Assembly: GCF_963259705.1 (NCBI RefSeq)
Contig: NC_081852.1
Span: 63,114,359 to 63,178,358, forward strand
Source of the DNA: Myotis daubentonii
Lineage: Eukaryota > Chordata > Mammalia > Chiroptera > Vespertilionidae
Length of the DNA stretch: 64,000 bases
Reading direction: 5' to 3'
The notes below the pieces were generated by a model that did not search any database, had not been told where the DNA came from, and saw nothing but the letters and a program-made list of their open reading frames with translations. A program made the translations under genes and the position numbers. Positions 28,701 to 39,444 of this stretch are shown here, in pieces (positions within the stretch are counted from its first letter, which is position 1; each line of letters starts with the position of its first letter).

Positions 28701-31670
28701 TAACCCTAACCCTAACACTATCCTTATCCCTAACCCTAACCCTAACCCTAACCCTAACACTACCCTTAGCCCTAACCCTAACCCTAACCCTAACCCTAAC
28801 CCTATCCTTATCCCTAACCCTAACCCTAACCCTAACCCTAACACTATCCTGATCCCTAACCATAACCCTAACCCTAACACCATCCTTATCCCTAACCCCA
28901 ACCCTAACACTATCCTTATCCCTAACCCTAACCCTAACCCTAACCCTAACCCTAACACTATCCTTAGCCCTAACCCTAACCCTAACCCTAACCCTAACCC
29001 TAACACTATCCTTAGCCCTACCCCTAACACTAACCCTAACACTATCCTTAGCCCTAACCCTAACCCTAACCCTAACCCTAACACTATCCTTAGCCCTAAC
29101 CCTAACCCTAACCCTAACCCTAACCCTAACCCTAACACTATCCTTAGCCCTAACCCTAACCCTAACCCTAACACTATCCTTAGCCCTAACCCTAACCCTA
29201 ACCCTAACCCTAACCCTAACACTATCCTTAGCCCTAACCCTAACCCTAACCCTAACCCTAACCCTAACCCTATCCTGATCCCTAACCCTAACCCTAACCC
29301 TAACCCTAACCCTAACCCTAACACTATCCTTAGCCCTAACCCTAACCCTAACCCTAACACTATCCTTATCCCTAACCCTAACCCTAACCCTAACACTATC
29401 CTTAGCCCTAACCCTAACCCTAACCCTAACCCTAACCCTAACCCTAACACTATCCTGATCCCTAACCCTAACCCTAACCCTAACCCTAACACTATCCTTA
29501 GCCCTAACCCTAACCCTAACACTATCCTGATCCCTAACCCTAACCCTAACCCTAACACTATCCTTAGCCCTAACCCTAACCCTAACACCATCCTTATCCC
29601 TAACCCCAACCCTAACCCTAACCCTAACCCTAACACTATCCGTATCCCTAACCCTAACCCTAACCCTAACACCATCCTTATCCCTAACCCTAACCCTAAC
29701 CCTAACCCTAACACTATCCTTAGCCTTAACCCTAACCCTAACACTATCCTTATCCCTAACCCTAACCCTAACCCTAACACTATCCTTAGCCCTAACCCTA
29801 ACCCTAACCCTAACCCTAACCCTAACACTATCCTGATCCCTAACCCTAACCCTAACCCTAACCCTAACACTATCATTAGCCCTAACCCTAATCCTAACAC
29901 TATCCTGATCCCTAACCCTAACCCTAACCCTAACCCTAACACTATCCTTAGCCCTAACCCTAACCCTAACACCATCCTTATCCCTAACCCCAACCCTAAC
30001 CCTAACCCTAACCCTAACACTATCCTTAGCCCTAACCCTAACCCTAACCCTAACACTATCCTTATCCCTAACCCTAACCCTAACCCTAACACTATCCTTA
30101 TCCCTAACCCTAACCCTAACCCTAACCCTAACACTATCCTTATCCCTAACCCTAACCCTAACCCTAACCCTAACCCTAACCCTCTGCTAATCCCTAACCC
30201 TAACCCTAACCCTAACCCTAACACCATCCTTATCCCTAACCCTAACCCTAGCCCTAACACTATCCTTACCCCTAACCCTAATCCTAACCCTAACCCTATC
30301 CTGACCCCTAACCCTAACCCTAACCCTAACACTATCCGTATCCCTAACCCTAACCCTAACCCTAACACCATCCTTATCCCTAACCCTAACCCTAACCCTA
30401 ACCCTAACACTATCCTTAGCCCTAACCCTAACCCTAACACTATCCTTATCCCTAACCCTAACCCTAACCCTAACCCTAACCCTAACACTACCCTTAGCCC
30501 TAACCCTAACCCTAACCCTAACCCTAACCCTATCCTTATCCCTAACCCTAACCCTAACCCTAACCCTAACACTATCCTGATCCCTAACCATAACCCTAAC
30601 CCTAACACCATCCTTATCCCTAACCCCAACCCTAACACTATCCTTATCCCTAACCCTAACCCTAACCCTAACCCTAACCCTAACACTATCCTTAGCCCTA
30701 ACCCTAACCCTAACCCTAACCCTAACCCTAACACTATCCTTAGCCCTACCCCTAACCCTAACCCTAACACTATCCTTAGCCCTAACCCTAACCCTAACCC
30801 TAACCCTAACACTATCCTTAGCCCTAACCCTAACCCTAACCCTAACCCTAACCCTAACCCTAACACTATCCTTAGCCCTAACCCTAACCCTAACCCTAAC
30901 ACTATCCTTAGCCCTAACCCTAACCCTAACCCTAACCCTAACCCTAACACTATCCTTAGCCCTAACCCTAACCCTAACCCTAACCCTAACCCTAACCCTA
31001 TCCTGATCCCTAACCCTAACCCTAACCCTAACCCTAACCCTAACCCTAACACTATCCTTAGCCCTAACCCTAACCCTAACCCTAACACTATCCTTATCCC
31101 TAACCCTAACCCTAACCCTAACACTATCCTTAGCCCTAACCCTAACCCTAACCCTAACCCTAACCCTAACACTATCCTGATCCCTAACCCTAACCCTAAC
31201 CCTAACCCTAACACTATCCTTAGCCCTAACCCTAACCCTAACACTATCCTGATCCCTAACCCTAACCCTAACCCTAACACTATCCTTAGCCCTAACCCTA
31301 ACCCTAACACCATCCTTATCCCTAACCCCAACCCTAACCCTAACCCTAACCCTAACACTATCCTTAGCCCTAACCCTAACCCTAACCCTAACCCTAACAC
31401 CATCCTTATCCCTAACCCTAACCCTAACCCTCTGCTAATCCCTAACCCTAACCCTAACCCTAACCCTAACACCATCCTTATCCCTAACCCTAACCCTAGC
31501 CCTAACACTATCCTTACCCCTAACCCTAATCCTAACCCTAACCCTATCCTGATCCCTAACCCTAACCCTAACACTATCCTTATCCCTAACCCTAACCCTA
31601 ACACTATCCTGATCCCTAACCCTAACCCTAACCCTAGCCCTAACCCTAATCTAACCCTAGCCCTAACCCT
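25784..31670 (-). repeat. 5.9-kb CCCTAA telomere-like array (G-rich strand is minus)
   Basis: Almost pure hexamer array: runs of 2-9 CCCTAA interrupted by degenerate hexamers CACTAT or CACCAT plus CCTTAG, CCTTAT or CCTGAT. The 6-bp register holds over long distances. A private variant CTCTGCTAAT recurs at 27766, 28462, 30184 and 31432 (offsets 696, 1722 and 1248, each a multiple of 6). TATCATTAGC recurs 1722 bp apart (28150, 29872) and CCATAACCC about 1728 bp apart (28860, 30588), so parts of the array were duplicated in blocks of about 0.7 and 1.7 kb. Because neither CCCTAA phase Asn-Pro nor Leu-Thr contains a stop, open frames of 2024 codons (+) and 1787 codons (-) arise; these are not genes. 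Orientation is opposite to the 24597-24977 block. Confidence 0.97.
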
Positions 31671-32494
31671 CCCACCTTCACTGAGACAGCCTGGCTGGGG
31701 CGTCATCCGCTTGGGGCTGCTGAGGGGTCCCGCTCACGCCCAACAGCACACACTCCCAGGACCTTGGCTTCTTTCACAATAAGATGTGTCGATGTTTCTT
31801 CTGTGAAGAAACGGAAGCAACAGGACTTGAACCTGCTGCTGGGCGGTGTGCAGGGGGCAGGAAGATGCTGGGCTCGCACGGAGGTGGGGCTGCATGGCTG
31901 ATGGACAGACCGACAGGGGAGCATGGAGGTTTGCGGGTGAGTCCGTGCCACTCCGTCCTTGCTTGGGAAGGCGTTGGCTGTCCTCGGCGTCCGGAGAGCC
32001 ACCCGAGCGGGCAGCGTCAGACCCAGCAGCTCTCTGAGGGAGGCGGGCCGCAGACTGGAGATGGGCCCAGAGAGAACCCCTGACATTCGAGGGTGCCCGT
32101 AACCGAGGGTGCACCCTGGATGGACGCATGGTCCACCCGGGACGCGAGGGGATGTTGAGGAAAGCGCCGGACCTTCCCTCTTAGGGGGAAACTCAGCAAG
32201 TGGACCCAGAGTGGGGTCAGGGGGGTTCCTCTCTGTGCAAGACCTGGCACTCGGCTTCTCCCTGAGGAGCAGCGAGGGAGCATCGCCTGGATTCTGCATG
32301 TCATCCCACTCCCTGCTGACAGCAACGCCTTGTGGGCCCGTCTCGGTGACTAAGCCCAGTGCCAGGACATCACCCCCGCTGGGGCTGGTGACAGCTCCTA
32401 CCCCGTGTCTCCTTGAACAGCAAGAGGCTGTCAGAGCTGGATGGTCCCACCTGGGGAAGTCCACTTCCGGGAGCTGCCTGCCCAGGCCTGTCCC
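31671..32494. other. Unique flank of the telomere-like array, nothing recognised
   Basis: GC-rich sequence with no SINE; the 264-codon antisense frame across it has no recognisable domain and no splice or codon-bias support. Confidence 0.5.
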
Positions 32495-32740
32495 CATCCC
32501 ATCTCAGGGCCCCTGGCCTGTCCCATTGCCAGCCCCTCACCTGCCCCCATCACAGGGCCCCTGGCCTGCCCCATCGCCAGCCCCTGACCTGCCCCCCATC
32601 ACAGGGCCTCTGACCTGCCCCATTGCCAGCCCCTGGTCTGCCCCATCGCAGCCCCTGGCCTGTCCCATCGCCAGCCCCTGACCTGCCCCCATCGCAGGGC
32701 CTCTGACCTGCCCCATCGCCAGCCCCTGACCTGCAGCCCC
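32495..32740 (+). repeat. About 50-bp composite minisatellite
   Basis: Two related half units alternate: CCATCACAGGGCCCCTGGCC and CCATCGCCAGCCCCTGACC, together about 50 bp, repeated four to five times with small deletions. Confidence 0.92.
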
Positions 32741-33078
32741 AGCAGGTGCTGGCGTGGGTGCTTCTCCTGCCTCCAGGGAGCCACCAGGCTTCGGGCTGAG
32801 AAGTCAGACCTAAACCAGGGCAGACGTTTGGTTTCAGGCAGAGCCATAAGGCGGCAGCTGCAAGCACCTGTGTCCACATCCTTCTGTACAGACGCGTGCT
32901 CCGCTCTGATCTTCAGTTTTCGTGAAAATATATTTTTATTGATTTCATAGAGGAAGGGAGAGGGAGAGAGAGAAACATCAGTGAGAGAGAACCATGGATC
33001 AGCTGCCTCCTGCACGCCCCACACTGGGGATCGAGCCCACAACCCGGGCCTGTGCCCTGACCGGGAATCGAACTATAA

Positions 33079-33530
33079 CAGTGATGGCGAACCTTTTGAG
33101 CTCGGCGTGTCGGCATTTTGAAAACCCTAACTTAACTCTGGTCCCGTGTCACACATAGAAAATTTTGATATTTGCAACCATAGTAAAACAAAGACATATT
33201 TTTGATATTTATTTTATACTAGAGGCCTGTTGCACAAAAAGATTCGTGCAATAGGCCTTCCCTTCCCCTGGCTGCTCTGGCCGGAGCTGCCTTCAGTCTT
33301 TGCTCCGCTGCTTGGTGCCTACGTATGCAAATTAACCACCATCTTTGTTGGCGGTCAATTTGCATATCTCACTGATTAGCCAATGGGCGGCGTAGGGAAG
33401 GTACGGTCAATTACCATGTTTGTCTATTATTAGATAGGCTATTTAAATGCCATTTAACACAGAAAAATCAACCAAAAAAATGAGTTTGCGTGTCACCTCT
33501 GACACGCGTGTCATAGGTTCGCCATCACCG
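33079..33530 (+). mobile_element. Non-autonomous hAT (GATGGCGAACC family) inserted in a VES SINE
   Basis: Terminal repeats CAGTGATGGCGAACC and GGTTCGCCATCACCG; perfect 8-bp target duplication AACTATAA (33071-33078 and 33531-33538). It matches the copy at 55255-55484 (opposite orientation) except for an internal 216-bp insertion that is itself a Helitron fragment. Confidence 0.94.
33219..33434 (-). mobile_element. HeliBat-like non-autonomous Helitron remnant inside the hAT
   Basis: On the + strand it starts CTAGAGGCCTGTTGCAC followed by GATTCGTGCAATAGGCC, the reverse complement of a Helitron 3' end: a GC-rich terminal hairpin and CTAG. The other end reads GTCTATTATTAGA, the complement of a TC-type 5' end. 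The body has the AATTTGCATAT and GGTCAATTTGC motifs common in vesper bat Helitrons. Borders are placed by comparison with the uninterrupted hAT copy; the right border is good to a few bases. Confidence 0.88.
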
Positions 33531-34249
33531 AACTATAACCTCCTGGTTCAGAGGTGACGCTCCACCCTGAGCCATGGCGGCCGCGCTGCTTCATTCGAAT
33601 CTTTGCCCGGGTTGGTGGTGGGAGCGGGAGATTAGGGGTGGGGCAGGGGGCGCATGCTGCTTTCACCCCTTTCTGGTTGTCAGACACCCTCCACCTGTAA
33701 GGCAGGGAAACAGCAGCTCTGTGCATGGGCGGCTCCTCAAACAGCCGTCTGATCTGTGCCCAGTGTCGCCACGGCTCCCGCACAACAGCCTGTGGTCAGA
33801 CCGGTACGCGTGTGGGCACCTCCTTGGTGTGCAGGCGACGGACAGGCGGTGCCCATTTCCACGGGGCTGTTGGCTTCTGTGCGAGAGGCAGCCGGCCCGG
33901 CCCACGTGGCCGCCGTCAGGGCAGAGCGGGTCCAGCTGACGTGTCCGCGGAGAGCGCTCGGCCGTCTGCTCCCGCGAGCGCGCAGCATCGCGGAATGGAC
34001 TTTTCGGAACCTGAAAGGAAAATGGATGTTTCATGAACCGAAAGGACACTTAGGTTGGTCGTGTTTTAAACGACGCTGGAGCCCGTGCCCGCGGATGCAC
34101 AATGCCGCGTGCAACGTCGGCCCCAGCCGCCCGTGCAGCGTGTGGGAGCTGCACGCGGTGCTGCAGGTCCCCGCAGAGTCCCCGCGCCAGAGGGACTTCG
34201 AGGGGTTTCCGGTGTCATGACGGGCATTGCTTTCATCCCGTAAATAATA

Positions 34250-34460
34250 CATATATTTGTATTGATTTCAGAGAGGAAGGGAGAGGGAGAGAGAGAGGAA
34301 CATCAATGGTGAGAGAGAATTACGGACCAGCTGCCTCCTGCACGCCCCACACTGGGGATTGAGCCTTCAACCCGGGCCTGTGCCCTGACCGGGAATCGAA
34401 CCACGACCTCCTGGTTCCTGGGTTGACTCTCCACCACTGAGCCCTGCGGGCCAGGCCTTC
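34250..34460 (-). repeat. VES SINE
   Basis: Antisense: TTGTATTGATTTCAGAGAGG, CTGCCTCCTGCACGCCCCAC core, GGGAATCGAACCACGACC, GAGCCCTGCGGGCCAGGCC end. Confidence 0.94.
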
Positions 34461-35300
34461 CTTGTTTTAGAAAAGGCTGACTCGCAGGGGATGCTGACAA
34501 CGGCAGGGATGTGTCAGAAGTGGCGCAGAGAGAGCTGCGGGGGGGGGGGGGGGGGTCAGGGAGAAGCTGCCTGAGTCACCGGCAGCGCTGCTCTCACTCG
34601 GCAGCCTTCCCGGTGCGGGCCTGTGGCACGTACACAATCCGGTTAGAACGACCCTCAGGAGGCCGAGAGCCTTTAGAAGGAGGCCCAACCTGTGGGCACT
34701 GGGACCAGGGTATCAGACCGCAGGGTTTTCGGTTCACCCAGGGAGTCGCAGGGGAAGACGCTCCGTGTCCCTCCGACGCTTCCAGCGACGCGTGACCTTC
34801 CAACGCCTCCCACGGGGCCGGGCCCTGGAGCAGCACAGCCGCGCCTGCCGGCTCTCCCGCTCCGGTTCCGTCCCCAGATGCCGCCGCCTGAAGGGCAAAC
34901 AACCGCCCTGCAGGCCTCCCCCACAGCCGCAGCCCATCCCGCGGAGATCGCAGCTCCCCGCCTGGGGGGGAGGGCTCTTCCCCAGCGGGCGGCGGCAGGG
35001 TGTCCGGGCCTGGGCCCTGGGCTGGCTTTTCAGCCGTTTGCCCAGCGCCACCCCAGTCAGCGCCTCCGCCCCGCGGCAGGGCCTGTGGCTGAGGTGCCCT
35101 GAGTTGTGGCATCAGAGAAAGTGTGAGCGACGGACTCAACTCTCCCGATAAATGGACTGTGTCCACACGCAGACAGAGGCCGGGAGGGCAGGGCAGACAC
35201 AGCTTGAGGAGCAGCAGTTCTTGACCTCGTGTGAGGATGTTTTGGTTTGTTTTTCTGAATTACGTTTTCAATTTTTTAAAAAGGTGATAATCACACACCT
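34461..35300. other. Intergenic, no gene recognised
   Basis: GC-rich, with a poly(G) run at 34538-34554. Overlapping Pro/Arg/Ala-rich frames on both strands have no domain, no splice pattern and no recognisable homologue. Confidence 0.45.
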
Positions 35301-35304
35301 CAAG

Positions 35305-35530
35305 CAAGCCCTGGCCTGTGTTGCTCAGTGGTTAGAGCACCGGCCTGGGCACCCAAGGGCCTCAGGTTCAATTCCTGGTCAAGGGCGTGAGCCTGGGCAG
35401 CAGGTTCCATCTCCTGCCCACTGGGGTGCATCCGGGAGGCAATCACATCACATCAATGTTGCTCTCCCCCCCCCCCCCCCCCCGCCTTCCCTTTCACTCT
35501 CTCTAAAACTCAATGGAAAAAATATCCTTG
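35305..35530 (+). repeat. tRNA SINE, VES-related divergent subfamily
   Basis: Sense: GTTGCTCAGTGGTTAGAGCACCGG A box, GGTTCAATTCCTGGTCAAGGG B box, then CAATCACATCACATCAATGTTGCTC, a poly(C) run and TCTCTAAAACTCAATGG. The body differs from the main VES group, so it is an older or sister family. Confidence 0.85.
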
Positions 35531-35931
35531 GGTGAAGATTAACAAACAAAAACAAATTCAAATAGCACAGCCGGTACCTGGCGGGAGGAATTCCTCGCCC
35601 CTTTGCACGGAGTCCGTTGGAAAGAGGCACCTGACTCCTCGGGGACCCGGCCCCACGGACACTGGGGCTCTCCCCGCCTCTCCGTGGGAGCAGTGGCTGC
35701 AGCCTTTCTGGTTGAGGGGCTGGTGCTCTCTGGCCTCCTCGCCTCTCGTCCCAGGTGCCAAAGTGATTAGGCGCAGGGTCTGAGCCAGAGGCTGTGACTC
35801 CCAGTCGGTGGCTCCGCTCCTGTCGGCCCCAAGGGTCTGACACCTGTGGGACCCGGGACCCGGCCATGGAGGCAGCCCAGGCTGGAGTGTGTCTGCCACT
35901 TGCTCTGCTGGCCTCCGCGCTGCTCTACACC

Positions 35932-35994
35932 CGGTGCAGCCTTAGCCAACACGGTGCAGCCTTAGCCAACACGGTGCAGCCTTAGCCAACACGC
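35932..35994 (+). repeat. 20-bp tandem triplication
   Basis: Three perfect copies of CTTAGCCAACACGGTGCAGC-type units at 35941, 35961 and 35981. Confidence 0.95.
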
Positions 35995-36224
35995 ATGACC
36001 TTCCCCAACAGAAGGGCCCGGGCAGAGCGGGTGGGGTGGGCTGGGGGTGGGGAGTCCCGATCGCCCCCCCCCAATCTCACCTTCTGGCCAAACTAATGTG
36101 CATGTGCCCGGCAGCCCACAGACATCGGACGAGGCTCCGCGCAGGCGTGGGCTCGGGGTCTGACATGTGCGTTTGCTCGCGCTGCTCCTCCCGCGCGGAT
36201 CGGCCACGTGGAACGCGGGCTCCG

Positions 36225-36305
36225 GGTCCTGCTTCAATATTTAATCATTCGGCTCCGTTTAGTGGATGCCATTAGACTAAAATAGAAAACTCGTTTGCAA
36301 AGAGC
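36225..36305. promoter_or_regulatory. AT-rich island, candidate conserved non-coding element
   Basis: CAATATTTAATCATTCGG followed by CCATTAGACTAAAATAG stands out as repeat-free and AT-rich inside GC-rich DNA and holds homeodomain-type cores. Conservation cannot be tested here. Confidence 0.3.
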
Positions 36306-37157
36306 ACTCTGAGGGCTGCTGCCTCGCTGAGGCCGTCCATCTCCAGGCACGAAATGGACATTTGCCCTCCCTCCTTCTCGCTCTCTCTTTCCTTTTTAAC
36401 CTTTTTAACCCTCTGGAGCCCACAGGTTAGCGGGAAGCTGTGGGTCCCGGGATGTGACTTCTCCCCATCGCCCAGCGGTCCCGTTCGGTGAAACTGTCTT
36501 GGAGACACGGTCTGGGCATCCTTGGGTCTGCGTCCGGCGGGGGCCAGGACGGGCCAGGTCTGCGGGCTGCTGGCACCGCAGCGATGCCAGTGCCCACGGC
36601 TCCGCCAGCAGCGGGCAGTGTCATGCCTGCTGTGTGTCAGATCATCCAATGTGTGCAGCGTGCTGGTCCATAAGGAGCCGGAGGCCTGGGTCAGTGACAG
36701 GCCAGGCAGGAGCGGGTGGGGGAGTCCCGGGCTGCCTGAGTGGCAGGGGCGTTCACCAGGGGTCACAGCGAGTCCAGCGAGTCCTGGCCCTTGCGGGGGC
36801 CCTGCTCAGGCACAACTTGCATCTGGATTGTCTTCCATGTCCATCACCTGCAGGACTGTCTCGCTCAAGCTCCAGGAGCCGTGGGTGGCAGGGGGTCCAC
36901 ACGCCGGCACTGCACGTGTTTGGCTCTGTCCGGACACGCGGGGCCTCGGACCCGCCCCATCCAACTTTCACACGCGCGCTCCACACACCTGCCAACGTGC
37001 AACTCGGTCCACAGGAGGAATTACGGGGCAGATGACGCGGCTCCCAGCTGGGGTTCTGGGTCAACATTGAGGTTCCTGCCTAAGCTTTAAACTGAGGTAA
37101 TTTGCTCTGTAATAACTGTAAGTCATGCCATGACCTAAATGTCGTCTCGGAGGCCCC

Positions 37158-38246
37158 TCCTAACTGTGTGTGTGTGTGTGGTATGTGATGTGTGCGATGT
37201 GTGGTGTGGGGTATGTTTGTGGTGTGTGGTGAGTGGTGTGGGGTATGTTTGTGATGTGTGGTGTGTGGTGTGGGGGTGTGCATGGGGTGTGTGTGTGATG
37301 TGTGATGTGTGTGCGGTGTGCGGTGTGTATGCGGTGTGTGGTGTGTGTGGTGTGTGGTGTGTGTGGTGTGTAGTGTGTGTGTGATGTGTGTGATGTGTAG
37401 TGTGTGTGTGATGTGTGTGTGGTGAGTGGTGAGTGGTGTGTGGTGTGTGTGGTGTGTGTGGTGTGTGTGATGTGTGTGATGTGTGTGATGTGAGTGGTGA
37501 GTGGTGAGTGGTGTGTGGTGTGTGTGGTGTGTGTGGTGTGTGTGGTGTGTGTGGTGTGTGTGATGTGTGTGGTGAGTGGTGTGTGGTGTGTGTGATGTGT
37601 GTGGTGAGTGGTGTGTGGTGTGTGATGCGTGTGGTGTGTGTGATGTGTGTGGTGTGTAGTGTGTGTGGTGTGTGTGGTGAGTGGTGAGTGGTGTGTGTGT
37701 GATGTGTGTGGTGTGTGTGATGTGTGTGTGGTGTGTGATGTGTGGTGAGTGGTGTGTGTGTGATGTGTGTGTGGTGTGTGATGTGTGTGATGTGTGTGGT
37801 GAGTGGTGTGTGTGTGATGTGTGTGGTGTGTGTGATGTGTGGTGTGTGATGTGTGTGGTGTGTGTGGTGTGTGTGATGTGTGTGATGTGTGTGATGTGTG
37901 TGGTGAGTGGTGTGTGTGTGATGTGTGTGGTGTGTGTGGTGTGTGTGATGTGTGATGTGTGTGATGTGTGTGGTGAGTGGTGTGTGTGTGATGTGTGTGA
38001 TGTGTGTGTGGTGAGTGGTGAGTGGTGTGTGGTGTGTGTGGTGTGTGTGATGTGTGTGATGTGTGTGATGTGTGTGGTGAGTGGTGTGTGGTGTGTGATG
38101 TGTGTGGTGAGTGGTGTGTGGTGTGTAGTGTGTGTGTGATGTGTGTGTGGTGTGTGGTGTGTGTGATGTGTGTGATGTGTGTGGTGAGTGGTGTGTGATG
38201 TGTGTGATGTGTGTGATGTGTGTGGTGAGTGGTGTGTGTGTGATGT
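37158..38246 (+). repeat. TG-rich satellite of about 1.1 kb
   Basis: Units of GTGTGTGATGTGTGTG and GTGTGTGGTGAGTGG repeat in shuffled order, with occasional TAGTG and GCGGTG. Longer blocks such as GGTGAGTGGTGTGTGTGTGA recur many times. The minus strand opens His/Thr frames of up to 397 codons that are pure repeat. Confidence 0.97.
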
Positions 38247-39444
38247 GGCAGCTGTCGGAGATTCACTGTCCACCAGGCGATGCCGGTTGGGTTTTGCCTC
38301 CTGAGCTCTGTCTCCGGCAGAGACCGGGGGATCTGTCCTCCGCGCCCACGCCGTCCGTGTCAGCTCCCTGTGCTGCTGTGACGGGCTGTCTTTTTCTAGA
38401 GCGTGTGGGCGCCTGAGGGAGAGGTCGGGGAGCTGTTTAAGGAGCGGTGGCAGGTACCACTGTTCCGTGGGGAATTTAAAGACGCGTCACTCACCCCACC
38501 TTGGCGTTGGGCATTGCCCCCGAGCGTCCGACCGACATGCGCCGTGATCTCGGACAAGTGGCCGCCTGGACTGGGGTGGTCTGGGCGCTGGAGGGAGTGG
38601 AAACAGGGTGTGAGCACATCCCACCCGCCGGCAGGGCTCCAAATCCCCCCCCCCCCCCAGCTCCTCACAGACCTCAGCGGTCATGGGGGGCACTGGACCA
38701 GCTCGCTCCCCAGAAACCCAGGGTGTCTAGACCATTCTCTCCAGCTGCAGCTCATCAGGACAGCCCCCTGGGGGCCCCTCAGGACAGCCATCAGGAGGGG
38801 CTGGAGCTGGCCAGGGTCAGGGGACCACAGCTCCTCCGTCCCCCCCCTCCCCCTGCAGGAGGCTGCGTGGAGCTGTCCGCGGTGCTGATCGCGCCCGCCC
38901 ATTCCTGCCTCTGCTGCTGACCCACCTCTCGCCCGCCCGCTGCCCTGTGTCAGGGCAGGTCCTGGCCCTCTTCCTGGACAGCTCTGTCCAGCGCTCACCC
39001 CCGCTGGGCGCCCCTGCCCCAGCGCAGGTCAGCTGTCAGCCAGGGCCCGCCCGTCACGGAGGGGCCGAGGGAAGGCGGAGTCAGGGCTCTGCGGTCCCTC
39101 CCTGCTAGCCTGCCCTTCCTGTCCGCCTGACCTCGGGAAACAGCTCACTTTCGGAAGCTCTAGCTTCTTCTCCGGAAGAACTGGAACAAGACTGTGGTTT
39201 TAAGGGTAGAAGCGAGATGAGATGTGGGAGAGGCTGGCCCACACGCGCTCAACACGCGGAGAAAGTCAGTCCTGTGCGCTGGCTCCCTTCCGAACTCCCC
39301 GCGTTACTAAGCGTGACCGGGGGCCACCGACCAAGGGTCTCTCAGGGGAAGAGAGTGGAGGGAAACCACACGGAGCTTCTCTTTCTGAGTGTCAGGGGCC
39401 AGGTGAGCTGGCGGCAGGAGTAAAGAACGTAGGGTCAGGCCTGG
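38247..39444. other. Intergenic, nothing recognised
   Basis: GC-rich sequence with no SINE or clear ancient repeat. Confidence 0.45.

Larger units (their letters stand above)
32925..33580 (-). repeat. VES SINE split by a hAT insertion
   Basis: Left part 32925-33078 carries the TTTTTATTGATTTCATAG tail, the GCACGCCCCACACTGGGG core and GGGAATCGAAC; the right part from 33539 continues CCTCCTGGTTCAGAGG and GAGCCATGGCGGCC. The interruption is the hAT at 33079-33530. Confidence 0.93.

Noticed and set aside
24597..31670. Functional chromosome end inside the window
   Set aside because: Unique sequence and dozens of kilobases of ordinary interspersed repeats continue on both sides, and the left block is heavily decayed.
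25708..31782. 2024-codon + strand and 1787-codon - strand open frames as giant repeat proteins
   Set aside because: Both are generated by the CCCTAA/TTAGGG register without stops; they overlap antisense, have no start context, no non-repeat domain and no splice structure.
37080..38273. His/Thr-rich 397- and 368-codon antisense frames
   Set aside because: They are translations of the TG satellite in two phases.
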